This document shows, piece after piece, positions 1-9,050 of a DNA stretch of 64,000 nucleotides (positions within the stretch are counted from its first letter, which is position 1; each line of letters opens with the position of its first letter). Made by a program: the position numbers and the translations under genes. Origin of the DNA: Barthelona sp. PCE (taxonomy: Eukaryota; Metamonada: BaSk clade); the NCBI GenBank assembly GCA_040285745.1, contig JAUFOR010000008.1, positions 496,001 through 560,000 of the forward strand. The letters run 5' to 3'. The notes under the pieces are model-generated. The model did no database searches and was not told the origin of the DNA. It saw nothing but the letters and a program-made list of their open reading frames with translations.

Positions 1-2345
1 ATATCCGCCTCGTACTTCTCTGTTTTTCCAATTAACTTCGTATACCCATCACCGAATGAAGCTGCCTTGTTCTCATATGTATCAACTGACTTGTGACGGA
101 TCCAAGTTGCAATGAAATAAGGAGGCGTTTCGCTGTTCTCTGGTATGTCTATCTTGATGTTTACCTTTAACATATCATAACTGGGATTAGTTGTACCAAA
201 ATTCTTTTTCAAACATTTTTCGTACCTATTCTTCTCATTTCCATCACAAAATGGGAACAATAGTTCAAGAGAGGCGTGTTTTGTCGTGAACAAACCCGAT
301 GCCTGACTTATAAAAACTGAATGTTCCTGCAATGTCTTGGACACTGTACTAATGGAAACAAACTCAGACATAAATTCGGTCATAAACATACATACGGTCA
401 CGTGGTGGTCCATCATCAGGTTCTTTGACCTCACTGTTATGTATAACTCTACGTCACTATTTGATCTGATAACATCACTTGAGATACCAATCACAAAAAT
501 ATTATTCTCAACCGTTTTAGTGATACCACCATACACCTGTCTCTCAGTATATGAATCGATGTCATACTGTTTCAGACATGATGAATCACCCGAAATAGGC
601 TTATCAATTCCGAATTGTATGTCAAAATCTTGGAGTAAATCGCTATCTGTGTCTTCGTATGCATCAAAACGCACTTTTATCTCTGTATACTTACTGAGAT
701 CACCTAATTTTACCTTGAAAAGTGCTTCTTCACCAACATCATAAAAAAAACTACATTTCTCTTCATTAACTATTAGAGTTGGAATGCTGTCTAATAGAAA
801 GCTAATAACCAAAGTTTCTGAGAACTCTTGAGCGTTATCAATCAGTAGCAGCACTGTGCTTTCTTTGTTTGCCATTGAAAAACACATGTTTAAAAAAAGA
901 GAGTGTTCCTCTTGAAAAAGTGAAAGCTTTTTCAACTTCTTTCCTTTCTCATCCAAAAAGAAAACACTTGTGCTGGAGATGATCATTCGCTCTGTATGTG
1001 TTATATCTAGCTTTAAAAATGTGTCATATGGTCGAACAAGAGGTGGAACTACAACACGTAAAAACGCTCTACCTAACCCATCAGTTTTAATTGGATGAAC
1101 AGATACAACGTTACTAGTAAGATTCACTTGATTATTAAATGCATGCAAATCGATATCATCATCATTGAAAGCATCAAAATATAAAGAAACTCCTTCAAAA
1201 TAACTAATCAGGAAAAACCCCTCTGTCCCAAAGTACGGTAACTGATGCTGTGGGTTTTTTAATTGAAGATACTTCAGATTATTAGGTTGAGCTCGTATAT
1301 TATCAAAATAAAAGAAATCATGATAATTATTCTCAAAAACTAAATAACAACCATCACATTTAGGTTTTCGAACAAAAACTACCTTGGATTCAAACTCAAT
1401 TATGCCTTTGTCTTCCAAAATATAAGGCGAATAAGAAGTAACCTCCAATTGAACCAAATGTGTATTGTTATATGCGTAAGCCTTGAAAATACCCTGCCCT
1501 AATGCAGCACATGGAAAGATAACTGACTGGTGGGTGATACCAATGAACTCTGAGAGATGAATGGTGTCACGAACATCATGCAAATTTGGTGCTAGTAATT
1601 GCTGTACAACAATCCTTTTTGGATTGGAAAACAAACATCTTATCTCGCATACTTTTTTCGCCATTTTTTCGTCTACTGTGAATTGTTGCGCCTCCTTAAC
1701 AAGACTATACACTTCATAATCAATGCTATATCTCAAAAGTGTATTGCAGTGAACATCCCTTGTTACACCTTCACCACGCATTAATACGGTGAGGCGCAGA
1801 TCTGGAGCGTCCCCTGGAGATGTGACGTTGATGCGTGGAAATTGTTGACGAAGCTCAATCTTATCATAATTCCAAGGTGCAAAACTCACGTTATACAAAT
1901 TCGATTTCGATGATTTATGGTACTCGTGCGCCATACCATACGTCAAAAACGTCTGAAATTGAACATTATTTGGCGTATGTTCCACAGAGGGAAATAAATT
2001 TTCAATACGCATAACTAGTTCATAATTAAAACCATCACTCAGGTTCTCGTGGATTTTAGATGTATCTATAACAACAGTAAGCATGTTGCTACACGATTGA
2101 CTGGACAAAACTAGAGTTTGAGATCCAAACTCAATCTTGTTGTTGCAATATGCAGTAATAACCAAAATTAATAGTGTTAAAAATCCTATACCCCCCATTG
2201 ATGTGAATAAAGCATTACTCAAATGTGTTAGAAAGAGTGAAAAATTCGTTGTCACGTTTTTATCTCTTTTCTCGAGTAACTTTACGTGTTTTTCCACTGA
2301 AAATTTGCGTAGGTACCACAAAATACATAGATTTACGTGTTTCAT
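1..2345 (-). CDS. Partial large membrane/secreted protein, 3' end off the window
   Basis: The minus-strand frame stays open from an ATG at 2345 to the left edge (781 codons), so the C-terminus is missing. I do not recognise the family. Near the N-terminus there is one strongly hydrophobic stretch (about residues 45-66, core GGIGFLTLLILVITAY) followed by a long soluble, beta-rich, poorly conserved region. A second in-frame Met at codon 50 (2196-2198) sits directly before the hydrophobic stretch and would turn it into a signal peptide. Starting there would also leave about 150 bp of shared promoter with the divergent gene at 2352; the 2345 start leaves only 6 bp. I keep the longer frame because no stop intervenes. 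It may be a surface protein like the 2882-aa protein further right, but no clear homology was seen. Existence of the coding frame is certain; function is unknown. Confidence 0.75.
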   Translation of the reverse strand, partial: MKHVNLCILWYLRKFSVEKHVKLLEKRDKNVTTNFSLFLTHLSNALFTSMGGIGFLTLLILVITAYCNNKIEFGSQTLVLSSQSCSNMLTVVIDTSKIHENLSDGFNYELVMRIENLFPSVEHTPNNVQFQTFLTYGMAHEYHKSSKSNLYNVSFAPWNYDKIELRQQFPRINVTSPGDAPDLRLTVLMRGEGVTRDVHCNTLLRYSIDYEVYSLVKEAQQFTVDEKMAKKVCEIRCLFSNPKRIVVQQLLAPNLHDVRDTIHLSEFIGITHQSVIFPCAALGQGIFKAYAYNNTHLVQLEVTSYSPYILEDKGIIEFESKVVFVRKPKCDGCYLVFENNYHDFFYFDNIRAQPNNLKYLQLKNPQHQLPYFGTEGFFLISYFEGVSLYFDAFNDDDIDLHAFNNQVNLTSNVVSVHPIKTDGLGRAFLRVVVPPLVRPYDTFLKLDITHTERMIISSTSVFFLDEKGKKLKKLSLFQEEHSLFLNMCFSMANKESTVLLLIDNAQEFSETLVISFLLDSIPTLIVNEEKCSFFYDVGEEALFKVKLGDLSKYTEIKVRFDAYEDTDSDLLQDFDIQFGIDKPISGDSSCLKQYDIDSYTERQVYGGITKTVENNIFVIGISSDVIRSNSDVELYITVRSKNLMMDHHVTVCMFMTEFMSEFVSISTVSKTLQEHSVFISQASGLFTTKHASLELLFPFCDGNEKNRYEKCLKKNFGTTNPSYDMLKVNIKIDIPENSETPPYFIATWIRHKSVDTYENKAASFGDGYTKLIGKTEKYEAD

Positions 2346-2351
2346 AAAAAT

Positions 2352-3044
2352 ATGAGAAAAATTATAAAATTTAAGGGCTTAAGAAATCTCAAAGACGATT
2401 TTCATGTCTTTGCAGAGAGAAGTAACAGAGTGGGAGACATTTTTCGCCTGATTCTTGCTGTGTGCTTCACTTTTGTAGTAATTTTAGATTACTACGTAAC
2501 TGCACCCAACAATAATTATTTTATGTACTTGACTAACTTAAGTTTCTTACTCATTATTGTCTATTTCTACATGTTTCCTATTGTTCGGTTGATGTGGCCT
2601 TCTCTAAGCAAAGAAACTCGTAGAGTTCTAGTTAAGATTTTGAGATATTTGATGCTTCACAATTCAGTACTTTCATTTATCGTATCAACGGTGTATTGGT
2701 TATTTTTAGCCCCGGTTTTATGGCATAAGCATTCACCATTATTCAAGGTACTTTCCACAATAGTACATGCAGCTAATTTTGTTGCTTGTTGGTTGGAAAT
2801 ATTCATTCAAAGATGGATGTTCCCAAGATGGTATTTATATATAACTATTTCATTTTTATTTATATATACTTTTGCAGCTTTATTGTATAGGAAAATTTTT
2901 GATTTTCTAGTATATTGGTTTTTAGATGTTTCAAAACCTCTATTCTACATATTCTTACTTGTAGTACCAATAATGATGATGTTTGCTTTCTTTTTAGTAC
3001 AAAAAGTAACGAAATTCCGAGAAAAATGGTTTTATAGAAAATAA
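2352..3044 (+). CDS. AIG1/FAR-17a-like multi-pass membrane protein (putative fatty-ester hydrolase family)
   Basis: 230-aa polytopic protein with about six hydrophobic helices. Two family hallmarks are visible: a Thr in the early helix context MYLTNLSFLL (Thr61) and a His in the later helix context IVHAANFVACWLEIF (His139). In human AIG1 and ADTRP the equivalent Thr and His are the catalytic pair that hydrolyses fatty-acid esters of hydroxy fatty acids, with a similar separation (about 80-90 residues). The start was set at ATG 2352; a GTG at 2337 extends the frame but is not a normal eukaryotic start. The gene is divergent from the left-edge gene and converges on VPS52 with a 7-bp gap between stop codons. 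Membrane topology is clear; family assignment is a motif-based inference. Confidence 0.6.
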   Translation: MRKIIKFKGLRNLKDDFHVFAERSNRVGDIFRLILAVCFTFVVILDYYVTAPNNNYFMYLTNLSFLLIIVYFYMFPIVRLMWPSLSKETRRVLVKILRYLMLHNSVLSFIVSTVYWLFLAPVLWHKHSPLFKVLSTIVHAANFVACWLEIFIQRWMFPRWYLYITISFLFIYTFAALLYRKIFDFLVYWFLDVSKPLFYIFLLVVPIMMMFAFFLVQKVTKFREKWFYRK

Positions 3045-3051
3045 CCTTATT

Positions 3052-5082
3052 CTACTTATTATTAACCATCATTTCTGATAATTTAGAACCAATACATTTG
3101 GCAACTGAATGGTTTTCAACCAACTCTTCAATTAAACTGCAATTTAACTCCTTTTCTTTTGATTGGGTGATAAGATCTTTCAAGAATCCAACAAGTTGAT
3201 TACTAAATTGTTTTAAATAAACTTTGAGACGATCAAAATCATCATCAATTTTGATTGAAAGCTGTTCAATAAGTAAAGTCAATTGTTCTTCCAAATTATT
3301 ATTGTTAAAGAAATCAAGTAAACGTTGTAAATCATCAACAACACATAATTTCATTTTTTTATCTATAGAAATGAAATATTTCTCAAATAAAAGTTCCAAA
3401 CCATTGTGACGTACAACATCCAACTCTTCTAACAGCATATCATGCGAATGTATATCACCTTTATGTTTCTGTAGTTCAACTCCCTCGCATAACATTAACA
3501 AATCGCGTTCAATACTAAACGGACTTGTGTTTTGTTTTAACTCAATGAGTTCTAGACCCTTATCAATAATTGAATGTATTGCGTTAACTAAAAAGTATGC
3601 ATTTGGCATATCATCAGATTCCGAAAGAATTTCATATAATAACAAACAAGTTCTGTGTAAATGGTTAATATTCTTCAGATCAGCCTCGTATGTCTCAAAA
3701 TTAAGCTTTAACAAACGCAATTCATCAAGTAAAAGTGTGTTAAATTTTGGCCAAACTTCCATTGAATCAAAAGTAGTGATAAAACTACAGTGCTGTGCGA
3801 AACGAGTAAATGTAACTGCTATCAATCCAAAATCTGTAAGTTTAGTTGTCTTACTTAACACTTCAGTCAAAAATACATCAATGCTGGAGTGTAATACATC
3901 AGAAAAGTCAACCATACCGTCATCCACAACAAAAACGCTCTTACCAAAGTTTGTAATATTAATGTACATCAAATTACATATAACCATAAAGTACACCATA
4001 ACCTGAAAAGGGCTTAAATATTCTTCTTCGATACGAAAAAACTTTCTAATATATTCATAATTATATTTGGGCGGTAATACATTTCTTGAATTAACAAGAC
4101 TATACTCTAATAATGCTATTTCTGATTCGCTAATCAAAAAATACCCTTTAGGCAGTTGAACTCTTTCGAATTTCTTCTTAAATAACCCCGAAGTCTCCTT
4201 TGTATTATTAATATGTAAAACTACAACATCACCTAAAAATTTCATCATGCTCTTTGATAGTAATGCCAAATTCTCCTGAATAAATTGATTGATTCTGTTC
4301 AAATAGATTGTAAACAGCTCATTGCGAAGCTTCTGATTATAATTAATCAAAAAGTTCATCAAAATAATGTTAAATGGATTAGGAACAAAGTTTTGCTTAA
4401 TATTACTGAATATAAACACCTTTTTAAGGAAAAACTCGGCGATTCTACCACTTAAAAGATTGATTAAGCGACTTAATTCAAGCGAAAACTCATCAATAAT
4501 CTTGTACTCTTTACCTTGGTTGTCGTTCCTGATCTTCAGAGAGGTCTGGAAGTGGTGAAATGCCTCCATGAACGTGGCTGACTCGATTTCTCCTGTTTCC
4601 AACGTTCTTATTGTGGATGGTGTTAACAAAAATCGATCTACATACACTCCAAGCTTGCTGACAACGTTTTGTCGGTTTTCCAATCGGTGTGAGATCTCGC
4701 TTGTCTGCTCCTGCCATAGTTTAATGCTTTTTGATACTTCTGTAAGATTTGTCTTAAAAGTTGTAATGAGAGACTGTGTGTTGGTTATCTTCTCCTGAAC
4801 TGTCTTCAACTCGTCGTGGTATTTCAAAGAAAGAGGCAAATCATTGCTAAAAACATCAATGAGCTCTTGTTCTGCAAGAAAAATATCCTTTTCAACGTTT
4901 TTGTAAGTATTTGCAAAGTCTCCTAACGACTCTGCTGTTTCTAAATCAGGAAACCGCTCGCAGAAATCCTCAAACTCACGCTGTATGTTAGATAAATCCA
5001 ATTCAACGTTCTCCGTTGTGATATCGAGCTTTTCGATATCAAATTCCAGCCCCAGGGAACTAACAGACTGCTGTTGCTCCAT
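3052..5082 (-). CDS. VPS52: VPS52, GARP/EARP tethering complex subunit
   Basis: 676 aa, close to the usual 640-720 aa of the family. GARP tethers endosome-derived vesicles at the trans-Golgi network, EARP at recycling endosomes. The N-terminal third is coiled coil (about residues 50-135) and is followed by the family signature: a run beginning LENRQNVVSKLGVYVDRFLL, then PSTIRTLETGEIESATF, which matches the 'NR.AVE.KL..FVD...VPP..IRTI..G.V...F' stretch of Vps52/Sac2 proteins. The remainder is helical, as expected for a CATCHR-type tether. The ATG at 5082 is the first Met in the frame and is followed by a typical acidic N-terminus. Codon use is AT-rich, unlike the surface-protein genes. No other GARP subunit is in the window. 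Confidence 0.88.
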   Translation of the reverse strand: MEQQQSVSSLGLEFDIEKLDITTENVELDLSNIQREFEDFCERFPDLETAESLGDFANTYKNVEKDIFLAEQELIDVFSNDLPLSLKYHDELKTVQEKITNTQSLITTFKTNLTEVSKSIKLWQEQTSEISHRLENRQNVVSKLGVYVDRFLLTPSTIRTLETGEIESATFMEAFHHFQTSLKIRNDNQGKEYKIIDEFSLELSRLINLLSGRIAEFFLKKVFIFSNIKQNFVPNPFNIILMNFLINYNQKLRNELFTIYLNRINQFIQENLALLSKSMMKFLGDVVVLHINNTKETSGLFKKKFERVQLPKGYFLISESEIALLEYSLVNSRNVLPPKYNYEYIRKFFRIEEEYLSPFQVMVYFMVICNLMYINITNFGKSVFVVDDGMVDFSDVLHSSIDVFLTEVLSKTTKLTDFGLIAVTFTRFAQHCSFITTFDSMEVWPKFNTLLLDELRLLKLNFETYEADLKNINHLHRTCLLLYEILSESDDMPNAYFLVNAIHSIIDKGLELIELKQNTSPFSIERDLLMLCEGVELQKHKGDIHSHDMLLEELDVVRHNGLELLFEKYFISIDKKMKLCVVDDLQRLLDFFNNNNLEEQLTLLIEQLSIKIDDDFDRLKVYLKQFSNQLVGFLKDLITQSKEKELNCSLIEELVENHSVAKCIGSKLSEMMVNNK

Positions 5083-5393
5083 TAAAATTTGCTAATTGAG
5101 GTACAAAAGGATAAAACAGAAATTTTTTGATGGAATAACGTTCATCAAGGTGGTGGTCCTTAATATTGCTTGTATTATTGAAAAGATTAGTGCTTTAAGT
5201 AACATTTTTGCTGATAATTTAAAAATAGAAATAACCTGCATTTTTTGTTATCATGTAGTCATTTCAAAGCAATATAATTACATGGAAATGAAGTTGTATT
5301 AAACAGTTTGACAATGATACGCTTTGTCAAACACTAATGTTGGACAAAAACAATTTTTCTTATTCCACAAAACACACCATTATCAAGCTATAG
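5083..5393. other. Divergent intergenic region between VPS52 and ALG13
   Basis: This 311-bp AT-rich interval separates two divergently transcribed genes and must contain both promoters. A 68-codon plus-strand frame (5096-5302) lies here, but its composition is not protein-like. No tRNA, repeat or recognisable promoter motif was seen. Confidence 0.5.
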
Positions 5394-5942
5394 ATGTTCA
5401 ACAAAACAGGGGAATTTGGGGATTTCCAAGTGCTTGTAACTGTAGGCACAACGAAATTCGACGATTTGGTGGAGTTATTTTTGGACTCAAGACCAGATAA
5501 CCTTATTCAGTATTTTGAAAGGCAAAATGTTCGTTTAATTGTGCAGTATGGTCGTTCAGAGCTGGAAATTCCTGAAAATGACGTTTTTCAACAGTTCATT
5601 CCCAATTTTACCGAATGTATCGGCAGATCTAACATAGTAATCACAGCAGGAGGGGCCGGAACTATAACAGAATGTCTTGAACGCAACGTCTATACCATAG
5701 CAATCCCTAATGAAACGCTAATGGGAAACCATCAACTAGAGCTTACTGAACCTCTCTATGAAAAGGGTCTCATCCAAACATTCCGCCTGACAGAGTGCTC
5801 TAGAGATGATGCTATCAACAAGATTAAAAGACTGTATGAAGAATATCAAAAACCTTGTTTCTCTCATGAAAACGATGAATTAAAGCAACAGCTGAGGGAG
5901 GAGTTTGATAGTTTCTTCAATTCAAAGCCTAAAAAGGAATAA
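5394..5942 (+). CDS. ALG13: ALG13, UDP-GlcNAc transferase catalytic subunit
   Basis: 182-aa single-domain GT-B half-enzyme (GT28/MurG C-terminal type). With membrane-bound ALG14 it adds the second GlcNAc to dolichol-PP-GlcNAc on the cytosolic face of the ER. Diagnostic motifs: VLVTVGTTKFDDLVE near residue 14, a nucleotide-binding segment ITAGGAGTITECLE around residues 84-97, and NETLMGNHQLELTEPLYEKG, the usual 'P...LM.NHQ.ELA..L...G' block. Where most ALG13 proteins have HAGAG this one has AGGAG, so the usual His is replaced. The N-terminus carries about ten extra residues before the first beta strand. ALG14 is not in the window. The next gene (katanin) starts 34 bp downstream on the same strand. 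Confidence 0.92.
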   Translation: MFNKTGEFGDFQVLVTVGTTKFDDLVELFLDSRPDNLIQYFERQNVRLIVQYGRSELEIPENDVFQQFIPNFTECIGRSNIVITAGGAGTITECLERNVYTIAIPNETLMGNHQLELTEPLYEKGLIQTFRLTECSRDDAINKIKRLYEEYQKPCFSHENDELKQQLREEFDSFFNSKPKKE

Positions 5943-5976
5943 AAATTGTGTTTTAACTTTTATCAGTTTTTTTGTT

Positions 5977-7509
5977 ATGGATTTAATTGGGCTACCTGAA
6001 TCAACAAAGCTAGCACGCGACTATGCTCTTGTCGGTGACTATGTAGCCAGTCTAGCAACGTATAACACGTGTATTGAGCAAATGAAAGGCTATATCAACA
6101 AGCTTAACTCTCCTAACAATATTTCGGATTGGAACCGTGTCCTCACGAAGTTTGAGGCTGAAAAATCACGCGTGCAAGATATTTTGGAGTTGTTGAACAA
6201 CTTTGATAAGAAAGCTGAAGAGGATCCCTTCAGCTTTGGACCTCCTCGTGACGTTATACGCGACCCCCTTGATGTTGTGGAGCACAAACCTGTCAGGAAG
6301 AACATAAAGCCCCCGGTTAAACCTCATTATGTGCGTGATAACAGGAACTCACGTTCGAACTTACACGAGAGAGAGCGTTCGAGTGAATCCCGTTTTGGAG
6401 GCCGCAAGCCTTTTGAGAGAAAGAACTCTGAGCGTAACCGTAAGCCACGTCCTACATCTGATGAAAGATCTCACAAAACTCGAAACAAGTCAGGTCAAGG
6501 TCGTAAACCTCGCCCTAATAGCAGTGGAAGAGGTGGCCGCCGCCCTGAAAAGCCGAAGAATCCTGAGGATCGTCCACTTGAACGTAAGTTTGAGTCAAAT
6601 AACGCCGACCAGTCTCTAATTGACGTTGTCGAGTCTGACATGTTGATCAAGAAGCCAAACGTTCTATTTAGCGACATTGCGGGTCTTATCGAGGCCAAGA
6701 GGCTGATTGAAGAAGCGGTGTTGCTCCCTGCAATCATGCCTGACTTCTTTAAGGGGATTCGTCAACCTTGGAAGGGGATTCTGATGTATGGTCCACCTGG
6801 AGTTGGAAAAACTCTTTTAGCAAAGGCCACTGCAACTGAGAGCGAGCTGGCGTTCTTTAATATGAGAGCTAGTACCATTGGAAGTAAGTACAGAGGTGAG
6901 AGTGAGAAACTTGTGCGATTGATTTTTGAGATGGCTCGTTTCTATAGCCCCTCCATTGTCTTTATTGACGAAATTGATGCTATCTTTAGCGCTGAGCAGG
7001 AGCAGCACCAGGCATCAGTGCGCATTCGTTCTGAATTGTTGCAACAGATGGACGGAATTATTGACGGTCAAGATAGTAGAGTTGTTGTTATCGCTGCCAC
7101 AAATTATCCGTGGAACCTGGCTGAGGCTCTTGTGCGCCGTCTCGAGAAGCGTATTTACATCCCGCTCCCGGATGCTGTGGCTCGTAAAGGTCTTATTCAA
7201 AATTCTTTAAGTGAAATTCAAATGGAGGATGTCGATCTGGACGATGTTGTTGCAAAGACTGAGGGTTATTCCTGTCACGACATCACAATGGTCTGTAGAG
7301 ATGCATCCATGATGGAGATGCGCCGTAGAATTGAGGGACTTAACCCGAGACAGATCAAGGAGAAGATGGCTCAAGCTAGTGAAAGTTTTATGTCTCCACC
7401 TGTTACTCACCAGGATTGTCTTCTGGCAGTACAGCGCATCAAGCCTTCTGTCAAGGCTGAAGATGTTGCTAAACATCATGAATGGTCTGTTAAACATGGA
7501 TCTACGTAG
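5977..7509 (+). CDS. KATNA1: Katanin p60, microtubule-severing AAA ATPase
   Basis: 510 aa. The N-terminal MIT-like domain (residues 10-45, ARDYALVGDYVASLATY) matches the katanin p60 microtubule-interacting module. A long basic disordered linker (about 95-215) carries two RKPRP-type blocks. The AAA domain has Walker A GPPGVGKT at 272-279, Walker B FIDEID at 329-334, sensor-1 AATNYPWNLAEAL, and arginine-rich RRLEKRIYIPLP. The C-terminal helix (SVKAEDVAKHHEWSVKHGS) is typical of katanin/spastin/VPS4. The protein hexamerises and severs microtubules, acting in spindle, cytoskeleton and flagellum dynamics. The ATG at 5977 was chosen because the frame further upstream has only a TTG overlapping the end of ALG13. 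The next gene begins only 3 bp after this stop. Confidence 0.93.
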   Translation: MDLIGLPESTKLARDYALVGDYVASLATYNTCIEQMKGYINKLNSPNNISDWNRVLTKFEAEKSRVQDILELLNNFDKKAEEDPFSFGPPRDVIRDPLDVVEHKPVRKNIKPPVKPHYVRDNRNSRSNLHERERSSESRFGGRKPFERKNSERNRKPRPTSDERSHKTRNKSGQGRKPRPNSSGRGGRRPEKPKNPEDRPLERKFESNNADQSLIDVVESDMLIKKPNVLFSDIAGLIEAKRLIEEAVLLPAIMPDFFKGIRQPWKGILMYGPPGVGKTLLAKATATESELAFFNMRASTIGSKYRGESEKLVRLIFEMARFYSPSIVFIDEIDAIFSAEQEQHQASVRIRSELLQQMDGIIDGQDSRVVVIAATNYPWNLAEALVRRLEKRIYIPLPDAVARKGLIQNSLSEIQMEDVDLDDVVAKTEGYSCHDITMVCRDASMMEMRRRIEGLNPRQIKEKMAQASESFMSPPVTHQDCLLAVQRIKPSVKAEDVAKHHEWSVKHGST

Positions 7510-7512
7510 TAA

Positions 7513-8988
7513 ATGGATTTATTCGCCTTACTGTCTGATTTCTTGGAGCCATTACATCTCCGCGATTACGGGGCACGGTTGGGGGACGTTTCTTGCCCAT
7601 ATCTTGATTCTTATAATGAGAAAACTGATACTTTACGCACAAACGCATCAAATTGCGTTGCCTTGATATTTCGTGATGTAGATATCGTTGTGTTGGCACC
7701 GGGTAATGGGGGAAAACTGACTCTATCATCTTTTTTTCAACATTCCGATGGGTTTGTTGGGAAATTTATTACAGCTCTGGAAAGTATCGATTCATTCAAT
7801 AACATTCGTGTTGTGGAACATAAATCGCGGAATGGGAACATAGAGCAGTTGTTTTGTGTATGTACAGATGATTTCGTGTACCTTGTCGACTGTTCAGGAC
7901 AGTTAATATTTATAAACACTCCTGCACCAACTTGGTCTGCAAACTTCATGCACAGCGACGACAAGACCACAATTTTGCTGGGAAATAACCATCATTCTAT
8001 TCAATTAGTCGACTTAGAGACTAAGAAGCATCAGTACTTCTGCATGCAGTATAACTGCCCCTCTATCCACGTGTGTCCGCACACAGGTCTCATTTATGCT
8101 GCATGTATCACTGGAAAGGTATATATAATTGACAGTTCTGCCCCAAAATATAGTTTGATAAAAATGGACGGGGCTGTATGGGATGTTAAAACGATGAACA
8201 TTAATGAGTGTATCAACACACAGAGGACATGTCCCGTAAGTGATGCTATGAGAGCGGGTGCATATCAACTGTTGGTAAAGAACAATCGACTTCAAAAAGT
8301 CAAAGATGCATTAGATGAAGAAATTGAATCAGCTACAGAACAATTTTATGCTGAAGCCAGTTCTCCTCCTGATGATGAAGAGAAGGAAATGTTTTTAGCT
8401 GAAAGCACTGAAGAATTCTACAAAAGTTTAACAGATTACGAACCCATCATCGAATTTCAGTATGGTATTGACTTTGATTATGTTGATTCGGATAAAACGA
8501 GCACAGATATAACGAAAAACTTAGAGTATGAAGAGCCAGAAACTCATGTAATCAATGATTGTCTTCAGAAAGATATTGGTAGTTTTATCAACAATATTTA
8601 TGATTTTGAATATTATGTTGAGACGCCGGAACTACAAGAAACCCTCCTCGTTGTGCTCTATCCGACTGCAATAGCATTATACACAGTTGGAATTAGAACA
8701 GATCTCCTTTTTTTAAATGCTGTTGATGGTTCAAGGCTACTCACACAACTGTTGTTATTGGTTGACGGTGTTTACATCGTTGTTGACAGATATTCAATGA
8801 AATTCTTCATATATCAAGTGATCAAGTACAGAGATAAGAAAATTATTCCCAAAATAACTCACGTTAATTGCAGAGATATGATACATTCAATGGCTGTAAT
8901 TGATGAATGTACTCTTCTCATTGTCTTTTGCAATGGAAATATTGCTATTAAGCATATCACATACAATATTGAAACAAATAATGTGTAA
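7513..8988 (+). CDS. Unknown beta-rich (propeller-like) protein
   Basis: 491 aa, not recognised. The first about 250 residues and the last about 130 consist of short beta-strand-like segments (for example FVYLVDCSGQLIFI, GKVYIIDSS, GVYIVVDRYSMKFFIY) that resemble degenerate WD/beta-propeller blades. They are split by an acidic, probably disordered insert (about 275-350). There is no signal peptide or membrane helix. The ATG lies 3 bp after the katanin stop codon on the same strand, which is unusually tight for a eukaryote. Katanin's regulatory p80 subunit is a WD40 protein, but no con80-like C-terminal helical domain is evident, so calling this p80 would be speculation. It converges on the 2882-aa surface-protein gene with a 62-bp gap. 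Confidence 0.7.
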   Translation: MDLFALLSDFLEPLHLRDYGARLGDVSCPYLDSYNEKTDTLRTNASNCVALIFRDVDIVVLAPGNGGKLTLSSFFQHSDGFVGKFITALESIDSFNNIRVVEHKSRNGNIEQLFCVCTDDFVYLVDCSGQLIFINTPAPTWSANFMHSDDKTTILLGNNHHSIQLVDLETKKHQYFCMQYNCPSIHVCPHTGLIYAACITGKVYIIDSSAPKYSLIKMDGAVWDVKTMNINECINTQRTCPVSDAMRAGAYQLLVKNNRLQKVKDALDEEIESATEQFYAEASSPPDDEEKEMFLAESTEEFYKSLTDYEPIIEFQYGIDFDYVDSDKTSTDITKNLEYEEPETHVINDCLQKDIGSFINNIYDFEYYVETPELQETLLVVLYPTAIALYTVGIRTDLLFLNAVDGSRLLTQLLLLVDGVYIVVDRYSMKFFIYQVIKYRDKKIIPKITHVNCRDMIHSMAVIDECTLLIVFCNGNIAIKHITYNIETNNV

Positions 8989-9050
8989 AAAAAGATTAAA
9001 TAACACAGTTTATTGCGTTTATACAAGAAAACATGATTGTTCAGTCAGAC

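Noticed and set aside
5096-5302. 68-codon plus-strand frame between VPS52 and ALG13
   Set aside because: The translation is low in conserved features and AT-driven; a promoter-containing gap is the simpler reading.
7513-8988. Katanin p80 identity for the gene next to katanin p60
   Set aside because: No clear WD40 repeats and no con80 C-terminal domain; adjacency alone is not enough.
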